Source: Siphonodentalium dalli (Eukaryota; Mollusca; Scaphopoda; Gadilida; Siphonodentaliidae). From it: 64,000 bases of DNA. Below are positions 30,601-42,275 of this stretch, piece after piece. The DNA lies in the NCBI GenBank assembly GCA_032622095.1, contig CP136063.1, forward strand, positions 69,417,980 to 69,481,979. Direction: 5' to 3'. The notes below the pieces were generated by a model. It searched no databases. It saw only the letters and a list, made by a program, of their open reading frames with translations, and was not told where the DNA came from. The position numbers and the translations under genes are program-made. Position 1 is the first letter of the stretch; the number at the start of each line of letters is the position of its first letter.

Positions 30601-32748
30601 TGCTACATGCTGTATTATTGCTAAACAGCAAGTTTAGGGGTCTATCTTAGCTGTTCTGCGTTTTCTAATACCGTCCCATCCTATCTAATACCGTCCCATC
30701 AGCGGAAAAAAACATGTTTTCATCTTGATTATGGTCAATAAAATGTTACAATGATGTCGAGAAGATATTAATCTAACATTTTATGTAAAAATATCGCCGC
30801 GGGACGGGGAAATGTGAATGCATGGGGTGATTTGGTGTTTGTTTACATTTTCGTTCTGCAATTTCGCTTCCGTCCCATCGACGAAAAAAGTTGTTTTCAT
30901 CCGTCCCATCAGCGAAAAAAAACATGTTTTCATCTTGATTATGGTCAATAAAATGCTACAGTGATGTCGAAAAGATGTTAATCTAACATTTTATGCAAAA
31001 ATATCGCCGCGGGACGGGGAAATGTGAATACATGGGGTGATTTGGTGTTTGTTTACATTTTCGTTCTGCAATTTCGCTTCCGTCCCATCAGCGAAAAAAA
31101 ACATGTTTTCATCTTGATTATGGTCAATAAAATGGGATCACCAATAAAATGCTGCACTGATGACCATATAGAACCATTTTGGTGCTGCTACATGCTGTAT
31201 TATTGCTAAACAGCAAGTTTAGGGGTCTATCTTAGCTGTTCTGCGTTTTCTAATACCGTCCCATCCTATCTAATACCGTCCCATCAGCGGAAAAAAACAT
31301 GTTTTCATCTTGATTATGGTCAATAAAATGTTACAATGATGTCGAGAAGATATTAATCTAACATTTTATGTAAAAATATCGCCGCGGGACGGGGAAATGT
31401 GAATGCATGGGGTGATTTGGTGTTTGTTTACATTTTCGTTCTGCAATTTCGCTTCCGTCCCATCGACGAAAAAAGTTGTTTTCATCCGTCCCATCAGCGA
31501 AAAAAAACATGTTTTCATCTTGATTATGGTCAATAAAATGCTACAGTGATGTCGAAAAGATGTTAATCTAACATTTTATGCAAAAATATCGCCGCGGGAC
31601 GGGGAAATGTGAATACATGGGGTGATTTGGTGTTTGTTTACATTTTCGTTCTGCAATTTCGCTTCCGTCCCATCAGCGAAAAAAAACATGTTTTCATCTT
31701 GATTATGGTCAATAAAATGGGATCACCAATAAAATGCTGCACTGATGACCATATAGAACCATTTTGGTGCTGCTACAAGCTGTATTATTGCTAAACAGCA
31801 AATATAGGGGTCTATCTTAGCTGTTCTGCGTTTTCTAATACCGTCCCATCCTATCTAATACCATCCCATCCCGTTCTGTAATTTCGCTTCCGTCCCATCA
31901 GCGAAAAAAAACATGTTTTCATCTTGATTATGGTCAATAAAATGTTACAATGATGTCGAGAAGATATTAATCTAACATTTTGTGTAAAAATATCGCCGCG
32001 GGACGGGGAAATGTGAATGCATGGGGTGATTTGGTGTTTGTTTACATTTTCGTTCTGCAATTTCGCTTCCGTCCCATCGACGAAAAAAGTTGTTTTCATC
32101 CGTCCCATCAGCGAAAAAAAACATGTTTTCATCTTGATTATGGTCAATAAAATGCTACAGTGATGTCGAAAAGATGTTAATCTAACATTTTATGCAAATA
32201 TATCGCCGCGGGACGGGGAAATGTGAATGCATGGGGTGATTTGGTGTTTGTTTACATTTTCGTTCTGCAATTTCGCTTCCGTCCCATCAGCGAAAAAAAA
32301 CATGTTTTCATCTTGATTATGGTCAATAAAATGGGACCACCAATAAAATGCTGCACCGATGACCATATAGAGCCATTTTGGTGCCTCTACATGGTGTATT
32401 ATTGCTAAACAGCAAGTTTAGGGGTCTATCTTAGCTGTTCTGCGTTTTCTAATACCGTCCCATCCTATCTAATACCGTCCCATCAGCGAAAAAAAACATG
32501 TTTTCATCTTGATTATGGTCAATAAAATGCTAAAATGATGCCGAGAAGATGTTGATCTAACATTTTATGCAAAAATATCACCGTGGGACGGGGAAATATG
32601 AATGTGATGAATGATGTTTTAGAGTAAGCAATATTTAATTACGAACAGAACATGTCGTTCTGCAATTTCCTAAGCTGTTCTGCGTTTTTCAACTTCCGTC
32701 CCATTAGCGAAACAAATTGTTTTAATCTTGATTATGGTCAATAAAATG
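27674..32748. repeat. Satellite unit 11, expanded to 5075 bp with 585-bp repeats
   Basis: The longest unit. It carries the same 17-bp deletion (about 28990) and TATGGCCAATAAAATG variant (about 29370) as units 5 and 7. It then continues with repeats at steps of 585, 404, 585, 585 and 614 bp (boxes near 29450, 30035, 30439, 31024, 31609, 32223). A step of 585 is 375 + 210; 404 and 614 are 375 + 29 and 585 + 29, where the 29-bp block adds another CCGTTCTGCAATTTCGC segment. The 585-bp form is the dominant repeat here. Confidence 0.88.
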
Positions 32749-35700
32749 CTACACAGATGTCGAGAAGATATTATTCTAATATTATGTACAGAAATATCGT
32801 CATGGGACGGCGGCAAAATATGAATGCATTTATGGTCTACATGTTCGTTCTGCCATTACCGCGGCCGTTCTGCATTTTACCCATCGACGAAACAAGTTCT
32901 TTTAAACTAGATTAAAATGTTACACTGATGTCGTGAATATATCAATCTAACATATGTCAAGAATAGTCGCCATAGGACGGCGAAATATGAATGAATTTGT
33001 TGTTTTGTAATTATAATAAAGAGCGTTTCTTTGTTTATATTATATAACCCATGAGATATGTGTTTGCCATTAACCACATGTTGCTGGTTCGAACAGCGTT
33101 CAAATACATGAATAGTAGAATACTCAACACCATTCGGAAGTGCATAACACAAACAGCGAGTAATTCTCACTGAGACGATATCATCACCCTAAAGAGTCTG
33201 TGTCATCTGCCACCAGTTATGCAAACACAAGCTTAGTGCCAACGTAAACTCAAGCTCAGTGCCGACGTGAACAGAGTGTGAACAACTGGACGCCGTGTCA
33301 AACATTTTTGATATTGGTTTCTCCTTGTACGTTCATTAATAGTGAATTCTTATAGTACTCGCATGTGATATTTGGATTTACCACACAATTTGTAAGTAAA
33401 AACTGATTTTGTTATGTTTCGATCGTTCTGCGTTTTACCATAGCTCTTCTGTCCCATATCGATGGGTATCCAGACGATTGGGACCTTGGACGCTTGGGAC
33501 TGCGTTCTGCGTTTTGCCGCTGCTATCCCATCAGCGAAATAAGTTGTTTTAATCTTTAATGATCATGACGTCGAAAAGATGTTAGCTGTTCTGCGTTTTC
33601 TAATACCGTCCCATCCTATCTAATAAAAAAGTTGTTTTAATCTTGATTATGGTCAATAAAATGGGACCACCAATAAAATGCTGCACTGATGACCATATAG
33701 AGCCATTTCGGTGCTGCTACATGCTGTATTATTGCTAAACAGCAAGTTATGGGGTCTATCTTAGCTGTTCTGCGTTTTCTAATACCGTCCCATCCTATCT
33801 AATACCGTCCCATCCCGTTCTGCAATTTCGCTTCCGTCCCATCAGCGAAAAAAAACATGTTTTCATCTTGATTATGGTCAATAAAATGTTACAATGATGT
33901 CGAGAAGATATTAATCTAACATTTTATGTAAAAATATCGCCGCGGGACGGGGAAATGTGAATGCATGGGGTGATTTGGTGTTTGTTTACATTTTCGTTCT
34001 GCAATTTCGCTTCCGTCCCATCGACGAAAAAAGTTGTTTTCATCCGTCCCATCAGCGAAAAAAAACATGTTTTCATCTTGATTATGGTCAATAAAATGCT
34101 ACAGTGATGTCGAAAAGATGTTAATCTAACATTTTATGCAAAAATATCGCCGCGGGACGGGGAAATGTGAATACATGGGGTGATTTGGTGTTTGTTTACA
34201 TTTTCGTTCTGCAATTTCGCTTCCGTCCCATCAGCGAAAAAAAACATGTTTTCATCTTGATTATGGTCAATAAAATGGGATCACCAATAAAATGCTGCAC
34301 TGATGACCATATAGAACCATTTTGGTGCTGCTACATGCTGTATTATTGCTAAACAGCAAGTTTAGGGGTCTATCTTAGCTGTTCTGCGTTTTCTAATACC
34401 GTCCCATCCTATCTAATACCGTCCCATCAGCGGAAAAAAAACATGTTTTCATCTTGATTATGGTCAATAAAATGTTACAATGATGTCGAGAAGATATTAA
34501 TCTAACATTTTATGTAAAAATATCGCCGCGGGACGGGGAAATGTGAATGCATGGGGTGATTTGGTGTTTGTTTACATTTTCGTTCTGCAATTTCGCTTCC
34601 GTCCCATCGACGAAAAAAGTTGTTTTCATCCGTCCCATCAGCGAAAAAAAACATGTTTTCATCTTGATTATGGTCAATAAAATGCTACAGTGATGTCGAA
34701 AAGATGTTAATCTAACATTTTATGCAAAAATATCGCCGCGGGACGGGGAAATGTGAATACATGGGGTGATTTGGTGTTTGTTTACATTTTCGTTCTGCAA
34801 TTTCGCTTCCGTCCCATCAGCGAAAAAAAACATGTTTTCATCTTGATTATGGTCAATAAAATGGGATCACCAATAAAATGCTGCACTGATGACCATATAG
34901 AACCATTTTGGTGCTGCTACAAGCTGTATTATTGCTAAACAGCAAATATAGGGGTCTATCTTAGCTGTTCTGCGTTTTCTAATACCGTCCCATCCTATCT
35001 AATACCATCCCATCCCGTTCTGTAATTTCGCTTCCGTCCCATCAGCGAAAAAAAACATGTTTTCATCTTGATTATGGTCAATAAAATGTTACAATGATGT
35101 CGAGAAGATATTAATCTAACATTTTGTGTAAAAATATCGCCGCGGGACGGGGAAATGTGAATGCATGGGGTGATTTGGTGTTTGTTTACATTTTCGTTCT
35201 GCAATTTCGCTTCCGTCCCATCGACGAAAAAAGTTGTTTTCATCCGTCCCATCAGCGAAAAAAAACATGTTTTCATCTTGATTATGGTCAATAAAATGCT
35301 ACAGTGATGTCGAAAAGATGTTAATCTAACATTTTATGCAAATATATCGCCGCGGGACGGGGAAATGTGAATGCATGGGGTGATTTGGTGTTTGTTTACA
35401 TTTTCGTTCTGCAATTTCGCTTCCGTCCCATCAGCGAAAAAAAACATGTTTTCATCTTGATTATGGTCAATAAAATGGGACCACCAATAAAATGCTGCAC
35501 CGATGACCATATAGAGCCATTTTGGTGCCTCTACATGGTGTATTATTGCTAAACAGCAAGTTTAGGGGTCTATCTTAGCTGTTCTGCGTTTTCTAATACC
35601 GTCCCATCCTATCTAATACCGTCCCATCAGCGAAAAAAAACATGTTTTCATCTTGATTATGGTCAATAAAATGCTAAAATGATGCCGAGAAGATGTTGAT

Positions 35701-35892
35701 CTAACATTTTATGCAAAAATATCACCGTGGGACGGGGAAATATGAATGTGATGAATGATGTTTTAGAGTAAGCAATATTTAATTACGAACAGAACATGTC
35801 GTTCTGCAATTTCCTAAGCTGTTCTGCGTTTTTCAACTTCCGTCCCATTAGCGAAACAAATTGTTTTAATCTTGATTATGGTCAATAAAATG
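32749..35892. repeat. Satellite unit 12, 3144 bp, copy of the end of unit 11
   Basis: The last about 1.9 kb match the end of unit 11 at an offset of 3143-3144 bp, including private changes such as ATACCATCCCATCCCG (31859 and 35003) and CTACAAGCTG. It differs by an extra A near 34440. Unit 12 therefore arose by duplication from unit 11. Confidence 0.85.
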
Positions 35893-36192
35893 CTACACAG
35901 ATGTCGAGAAGATATTATTCTAATATTATGTACAGAAATATCGTCATGGGACGGCGGCAAAATATGAATGCATTTATGGTCTACATGTTCGTTCTGCCAT
36001 TACCGCGGCCGTTCTGCATTTTACCCATCGACGAAACAAGTTCTTTTAAACTAGATTAAAATGTTACACTGATGTCGTGAATATATCAATCTAACATATG
36101 TCAAGAATAGTCGCCATAGGACGGCGAAATATGAATGAATTTGTTGTTTTGTAATTATAATAAAGAGCGTTTCTTTGTTTATATTATATAAC
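35893..36192. repeat. Satellite unit 13, truncated
   Basis: The unit begins normally but breaks after TATTATATAAC at about 36192 and jumps to CAGCAAGTTTAGGGG, which normally ends a 375-bp repeat. The junction shares AAC with both parents, so a deletion at microhomology or an exchange out of register is likely. Confidence 0.85.
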
Positions 36193-36822
36193 AGCAAGTT
36201 TAGGGGTCTATCTTAGCTGTTCTGCGTTTTCTAATACCGTCCCATCCTATCTAATACCGTCCCATCAGCGAAAAAAAACATGTTTTCATCTTGATTATGG
36301 TCAATAAAATGTTACAATGATGTCGAGAAGATATTAATCTAACATTTTATGTAAAAAATATCGCCGCGGGACGGGGAAATGTGAATGCATGGGGTGATTT
36401 GGTGTTTGTTTACATTTTCGTTCTGCAATTTCGCTTCCGTCCCATCGACGAAAAAAGTTGTTTTCATCCGTCCCATCAGCGAAAAAAAACATGTTTTCAT
36501 CTTGATTATGGTCAATAAAATGCTACAGTGATGTCGAAAAGATGTTAATCTAACATTTTATGCAAAAATATCGCCGCGGGACAGGGAAGTATGAATGCAT
36601 GGGGTGATTTGGTGTTTGTTTACATTTTCGTTCTGCAATTTCCTACGGTTGTTCTGCGCTTTAATACCGCTTCCGTACCGTCCCATCAGCGAATAAAAAC
36701 ATGTTTTAATCTTGATTATGGCCATTAAAATGATACAATGATGTCGAGAAGATGTTAATCTAACATTTTATGTAAAAATATCGCCGCGGGACGGGGAAAT
36801 GTGAATGCATGGGATGATTTGG
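36193..36822. repeat. Diverged satellite edge
   Basis: One 585-type repeat followed by increasingly diverged copies (GGGACAGGGAAGTATG, GGCCATTAAAATG, GATACAATG). Satellite at the edge of an array is expected to be more diverged because exchange is less frequent there. No gene is seen. Confidence 0.8.
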
Positions 36823-37189
36823 TGTTTGTTTACATTTTCGTTCTGCAATTTCGCTTCCGTCCCATCGACGAAAAAAGTTGTTTTCATCTTGATTATGGTC
36901 AATAAAATGCTACAGTGATGTCGAAAAGATGTCAATCTAACATTTTATGCAAAAATATCACCGTGGGACAGGGAAATATGAATGTATGGGGTGATTTGGT
37001 GTTTACATTTTCGTTCTGCGTTTGACCGTAATCGCCTATTTCCGTCGTGTCTATTTTTAGCCGATAATATGAGCTTTGTGTTGGCGAATGAGACTATTAA
37101 ATTGTTGCTCCATGTACGCAATGTTAATGCCGACTATATATAACCATTTTGATGCCGCTACACGCTGTATTATTGATAAACAGCCGGTT

Positions 37190-37275
37190 TTCTAATACCG
37201 TCCCAAATACCGTCCCAAATACCGTCCCAATACCGTCCCATACCGTCCCAATACCGTCCCATACCGTCCCGTCCC
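37190..37275. repeat. Short tandem repeat (ATACCGTCCC)n
   Basis: Units of 9-11 bases (ATACCGTCCC, with AA or A spacers) derived from the satellite box CTAATACCGTCCCATCC. The second copy of the local duplication has a shorter version at 38402-38465. An open frame of 88 residues across it is low-complexity (NTVP/IPSHTVP repeats) and not a gene. Confidence 0.85.
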
Positions 37276-37302
37276 ATCGTCCCATTCTGCATTTTAGTCA
37301 CT

Positions 37303-38027
37303 CCCGAATTTTCGCCGATTTCTCGTTTCTAAAACACGTTGCATCTAGTTTTTATGTAAAAACGTGTAAAATGATTATCATTCTTCACATATATAATCGG
37401 GCTTGGCGGTTTTGAACATTATATACAAAGAATTTTTGACTTTTAGATGACCGACCACCGAACCGCCAAGCTCGAATAAAAAATCTAAATATTAAGCTGA
37501 ATTTTCGCCGATTTCTCGTTTCTAAAACACGTTTCAGCTAGTTTTTATGTAAAAACGTGTAAAATGATTATCATTCTTCACAAATATAATCGGGCTTGGC
37601 GGTTTTGAACATTATATACAAAGAATTTTTGACTTTTAGATGACCGACCACCGAACCGCCAAGCTCGAATAAAAAATCAAAATATTAAGCTGAATTTTCG
37701 CCGATTTCTCGTTTCTAAAACACGTTCCATCTAGTTTTTATGTAAAATCGGGCTTGGCGGTTTTTAACATTATATACAAAGAATTTTTGACTTTTAGATG
37801 ACCGACCACCGAACCGCCTAGCTCGAATAAAAAATCAAAATATTAAGCTGAATTTTCGCCGATTTCTCGTTTCTAAAACACGTTTCAGCTAGTTTTTATG
37901 TAAAAACGTGTAAAATGATTATCATTCTTCACAAATATACTCGAGCTTGGCGGTTTTGAACATTATATACGAAGAATTTTTGACTTTTAGATGACCGACC
38001 AACGAACCGCCAAGCTCGAATAAAAAA
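37303..38027. repeat. Foldback-arm tandem units, duplicated outer set
   Basis: Four units of about 190 bp of the foldback-arm family, from the first copy of the 1210-bp duplication. Each holds CTTGGCGGTTTTGAACATT and its near-complement ACCGAACCGCCAAGCTCG about 45 bases apart. No gene. Confidence 0.85.
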
Positions 38028-38506
38028 TTTGGTGTTTGTTTACATTTTCGTTCTGCAATTTCGCTTCCGTCCCATCGACGAAAAAAGTTGTTTTCATCTT
38101 GATTATGGTCAATAAAATGCTACAGTGATGTCGAAAAGATGTCAATCTAACATTTTATGCAAAAATATCACCGTGGGACAGGGAAATATGAATGTATGGG
38201 GTGATTTGGTGTTTACATTTTCGTTCTGCGTTTGACCGTAATCGCCTATTTCCGTCGTGTCTATTTTTAGCCGATAATATGAGCTTTGTGTTGGCGAATG
38301 AGACTATTAAATTGTTGCTCCATGTACGCAATGTTAATGCCGACTATATATAACCATTTTGATGCCGCTACACGCTGTATTATTGATAAACAGCCGGTTT
38401 TCTAATACCGTCCCAAATACCGTCCCAATACCGTCCCATACCGTCCCAATACCGTCCCGTCCCATCGTCCCATTCTGCATTTTAGTCACTCCCGAATTTT
38501 CGCCGA

Positions 38507-39432
38507 TTTCTCGTTTCTAAAACACGTTGCATCTAGTTTTTATGTAAAAACGTGTAAAATGATTATCATTCTTCACATATATAATCGGGCTTGGCGGTTT
38601 TGAACATTATATACAAAGAATTTTTGACTTTTAGATGACCGACCACCGAACCGCCAAGCTCGAATAAAAAATCTAAATATTAAGCTGAATTTTCGCCGAT
38701 TTCTCGTTTCTAAAACACGTTTCAGCTAGTTTTTATGTAAAAACGTGTAAAATGATTATCATTCTTCACAAATATAATCGGGCTTGGCGGTTTTGAACAT
38801 TATATACAAAGAATTTTTGACTTTTAGATGACCGACCACCGAACCGCCAAGCTCGAATAAAAAATCAAAATATTAAGCTGAATTTTCGCCGATTTCTCGT
38901 TTCTAAAACACGTTCCATCTAGTTTTTATGTAAAAACGTGTAAAATGATTATCATTCTTCACAAATATAATCGGGCTTGGCGGTTTTTAACATTATATAC
39001 AAAGAATTTTTGACTTTTAGATGACCGACCACCGAACCGCCTAGCTCGAATAAAAAATCAAAATATTAAGCTGAATTTTCGCCGATTTCTCGTTTCTAAA
39101 ACACGTTTCAGCTAGTTTTTATGTAAAAACGTGTAAAATGATTATCATTCTTCACAAATATACTCGAGCTTGGCGGTTTTGAACATTATATACGAAGAAT
39201 TTTTGACTTTTAGATGACCGACCACCGAACCGCCAAGCTCGAATAAAAAATCTAAATATTAAGCTGAATTTTCGCCGATTTCTCGTTTCTAAAACATGTC
39301 CCAGCTATTTTTCATGTAAAAACATGTAAAATGATTATCGTTCTTCACATATATACTCGAGCTTGGCGGTTTTTAACATTGAGTACTTAGAATTTTCGAC
39401 TTTTATATGACCGCCCACCGAACCGCCAAGCC
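38507..39432. repeat. FB1 left arm tandem units (~190 bp x 5)
   Basis: Each unit carries hairpin 1 (CGAGCTTGGCGGTT against GAACCGCCAAGCTCG, loop about 45), hairpin 2 (ACACGTTT against AAACGTGT) and the palindrome AATGATTATCATT. The innermost unit is most diverged (ACATGTCCCAGC, GAGTACTTAG). No gene. Confidence 0.85.
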
Positions 39433-39818
39433 AAGGCAAAATGATACCCAGACCAAACCGAGGCAAAATGATACCCACCAAATATTGTCAACGTGTACCC
39501 ATTAATGATCGTCCATGCAACTAATCAAACTTGTTCAATTATGTTATGTTCTTGTTTCGATGTAGCATTGTGATTTAAATGGCACGTGTCTGGAACGGTC
39601 ACAATGATAATATACATGAATTCCAGAGGGCAAACTGTAATATAATTTAATTCTCCATCCACATTAAATTATTATTATTATTATTTGTTTTTTGGGGGGG
39701 GGGATTTGACCCAGGAGGATTTGAAAGGACCTGAGACGTCATTCTTTCTTTCTTTTTAGTGTAAACATATTTTTATTTCCAACATAACATAATATGCACG
39801 TGTACAGGTGATACAAAA

Positions 39819-40031
39819 TTAATATGCAAAATAGAAGAGATAATGTATGGAAATGAGGACCAGACAACAAGCCCGATGGCTTATATGAAGTCTTTTCCTC
39901 TTTGGCGACATGCCACTTCCCCGATAAGTGAGGGAGGGGTATCGATCAGATGGGAAAGGCTTGAGATAATGTTTCTTTTTCTTAGCTTTCTTGAGTTTTC
40001 TTTCATCCGTCCCCATTAATTTAGGTTTCAT
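39819..40031 (-). CDS. Conserved 70-codon open frame in FB1 left arm, doubtful gene
   Basis: A 70-residue frame starting MKPKLMGTDERK, lysine-rich to about residue 24, then a hydrophobic tail ending LFYFAY. It is identical to the frame in the other arm because the arms are near-identical. A third copy in FB2 differs at three residues (K15R, K19N, G40A) with only one silent change among those I can see (CGG to AGG), which is not the pattern of protein constraint. On the coding strand the frame is followed by GGAAATAAAAATATG, which resembles a 3' untranslated end with a polyadenylation signal, so the arm may have captured the end of a gene. I do not recognise the protein. Confidence 0.25.
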   Translation of the reverse strand: MKPKLMGTDERKLKKAKKKKHYLKPFPSDRYPSLTYRGSGMSPKRKRLHISHRACCLVLISIHYLFYFAY

Positions 40032-40062
40032 TTATTGTATATATATCACTGACTTATTATAT

Positions 40063-40610
40063 ATTATATATTACTCACCATTGCCACTGTCTTTCTGGAA
40101 CTGATGTTGTTCGCTCACCAGCGGGAATTTATAGCAAGAAGGCGTGTCTAAATCAACTCAAACGAAACCCATACCGTCGCACGTGCGTGTCACCGTTAAC
40201 ACTTCGCATGATCGGCGGCATGTACACAAAAGTGACGAGTGTTCTGTGGGGAAGCAAAAAAACAACCCTATCAAAACAGCGGCACATAGACGTGTCACTG
40301 AATAAACAGTTCCACCACTTCACTTACCAATGCACTGTATGGTGTGTTTATGAGCGATAACAGTTTGTCCGATTTAGTAAGCGTCATGAATTGTTTTTAA
40401 AGCAATTGCTAGTCAATTGAGCTGTGTCAAAAAAAACTAAAACAAATCATGAGTTGGGGTTCAGATTCCCACGTTGAACCAACGCGTTTAGTTTGATAAT
40501 TCTGACAGAGGGTATGGATCTATTCTGTAACGGAGTTTTCGTGTCGATTATAATTCACTTCATCCTGGTGAGTAAACTACTCGAATTGCAACTAACCGGT
40601 TCTTGGCTAG
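40063..40610. other. FB1 central spacer
   Basis: About 550 bp of non-palindromic sequence between the FB1 arms. It is also present, in reverse orientation, at about 44641-45200 in FB2, so it belongs to the element. It contains CTCACCATTGCC and CCTGGTGAGTAAAC, both resembling splice donors on opposite strands. No convincing open frame is conserved between copies. Confidence 0.7.
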
Positions 40611-40631
40611 TCAGTGATATATATAAAATAA

Positions 40632-40844
40632 ATGAAACCTAAATTAATGGGGACGGATGAAAGAAAACTCAAGAAAGCTAAGAAAAAGAAACATTATCTC
40701 AAGCCTTTCCCATCTGATCGATACCCCTCCCTCACTTATCGGGGAAGTGGCATGTCGCCAAAGAGGAAAAGACTTCATATAAGCCATCGGGCTTGTTGTC
40801 TGGTCCTCATTTCCATACATTATCTCTTCTATTTTGCATATTAA
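40632..40844 (+). CDS. Conserved 70-codon open frame in FB1 right arm, doubtful gene
   Basis: Mirror copy of the frame at 39819-40031 with identical translation. The stop TAA is at the end of TTTTGCATATTAA, followed by the possible polyadenylation signal in GGAAATAAAAATATG about 40 bases downstream. Identity between the arms shows the inverted repeat is young or kept alike by gene conversion. It says nothing about protein function. Confidence 0.25.
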   Translation: MKPKLMGTDERKLKKAKKKKHYLKPFPSDRYPSLTYRGSGMSPKRKRLHISHRACCLVLISIHYLFYFAY

Positions 40845-41214
40845 TTTTGTATCACCTGTACACGTGCATATTATGTTATGTTGGAAATAAAAATATGTTT
40901 ACACTAAAAAGAAAGAAAGAATGACGTCTCAGGTCCTTTCAAATCCTCCTGGGTCAAATCCCCCCCCCCCAAAAAAACAAATAATAATAATAATAATTTA
41001 ATGTGGATGGAGAATTAAATTATATTACAGTTTGCCCTCTGGAATTCATGTATATTATCATTGTGACCGTTCCAGACACGTGCCATTTAAATCACAATGC
41101 TACATCGAAACAAGAACATAACATAATTGAACAAGTTTGATTAGTTGCATGGACGATCATTAATGGGTACACGTTGACAATATTTGGTGGGTATCATTTT
41201 GCCTCGGTTTGGTC

Positions 41215-42275
41215 TGGGTATCATTTTGCCTTGGCTTGGCGGTTCGGTGGGCGGTCATATAAAAGTCGAAAATTCTAAGTACTCAATGTTAAAAACCGCC
41301 AAGCTCGAGTATATATGTGAAGAACGATAATCATTTTACATGTTTTTACATGAAAAATAGCTGGGACATGTTTTAGAAACGAGAAATCGGCGAAAATTCA
41401 GCTTAATATTTAGATTTTTTATTCGAGCTTGGCGGTTCGGTGGTCGGTCATCTAAAAGTCAAAAATTCTTCGTATATAATGTTCAAAACCGCCAAGCTCG
41501 AGTATATTTGTGAAGAATGATAATCATTTTACACGTTTTTACATAAAAACTAGCTGAAACGTGTTTTAGAAACGAGAAATCGGCGAAAATTCAGCTTAAT
41601 ATTTTGATTTTTTATTCGAGCTAGGCGGTTCGGTGGTCGGTCATCTAAAAGTAAAAAATTCTTTGTATATAATGTTAAAAACCGCCAAGCCCGATTATAT
41701 TTGTGAAGAATGATAATCATTTTACACGTTTTTACATAAAAACTAGATGGAACGTGTTTTAGAAACGAGAAATCGGCGAAAATTCAGCTTAATATTTTGA
41801 TTTTTTATTCGAGCTTGGCGGTTCGGTGGTCGGTCATCTAAAAGTCAAAAATTCTTTGTATATAATGTTCAAAACCGCCAAGCCCGATTATATTTGTGAA
41901 GAATGATAATCATTTTACACGTTTTTACATAAAAACTAGCTGAAACGTGTTTTAGAAACGAGAAATCGGCGAAAATTCAGCTTAATATTTAGATTTTTTA
42001 TTCGAGCTTGGCGGTTCGGTGGTCGGTCATCTAAAAGTCAAAAATTCTTTGTATATAATGTTCAAAACCGCCAAGCCCGATTATATATGTGAAGAATGAT
42101 AATCATTTTACACGTTTTTACATAAAAAAACTAGATGCAACGTGTTTTAGAAACGAGAAATCGGCGAAAATTCAGCTTAATATTTAGATTTTTTATTCGT
42201 GCTTGGCGGTTCGGTGGTCGGTCATCTAAAAGTCAAAAATTCTTCGCATATAATGTTCAAAACCGCCAAGCTCGA
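41215..42275. repeat. FB1 right arm tandem units (~190 bp x 5-6)
   Basis: Inverted copies of the left-arm units, mirrored in order. The outermost copy (about 42196-42275) has CGTGCTTGGCGG and a junction to the non-repeated subterminal region. Confidence 0.85.

Larger units (their letters stand above)
1..36192. repeat. Satellite array with 2484-bp higher-order repeat
   Basis: The same sequence recurs head to tail over 36 kb. Taking the start CTACACAGATGTCG as phase, units begin at 1, 2485, 4969, 7453, 9937, 12614, 15099, 19097, 22706, 25190, 27674, 32749 and 35893. Seven complete units are 2484 or 2485 bp; the rest differ by whole sub-blocks. Units are nearly identical, with single diagnostic substitutions, which points to recent homogenisation. 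Each unit holds unique-looking sequence of about 1 kb followed by 375-bp tandem repeats. Short motifs such as GTTCTGCGTTTT, CCGTCCCATC and its complement GGGACGG recur throughout. No gene is seen. The array runs off the left edge of the window, so its full length is unknown. A pericentromeric or other heterochromatic location is possible but not shown. Confidence 0.97.
36823..39240. repeat. 1210-bp tandem duplication joining satellite edge and foldback units
   Basis: Sequence from TTGGTGTTTGTTTACATTTT near 36819 recurs 1210 bp later near 38029, and the second copy runs to about 39240. Each copy holds a diverged satellite repeat, a patch of (ATACCGTCCC)n, and four to five foldback-arm units. 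The copies differ in the number of ATACCGTCCC repeats and by a missing piece of about 35 bp in the first copy (near 37746). The duplication arose after the satellite and the foldback arm were already adjacent. Confidence 0.85.

Noticed and set aside
159-36100. Repeated short frames of 61, 87, 90 and 97-98 codons in the satellite
   Set aside because: They recur with the satellite period, overlap on both strands, change with single-base slips (for example near 14464) and match no protein family.
1-36192. rDNA spacer repeats
   Set aside because: No rRNA gene sequence was seen and the unit contains none of the conserved rRNA segments.
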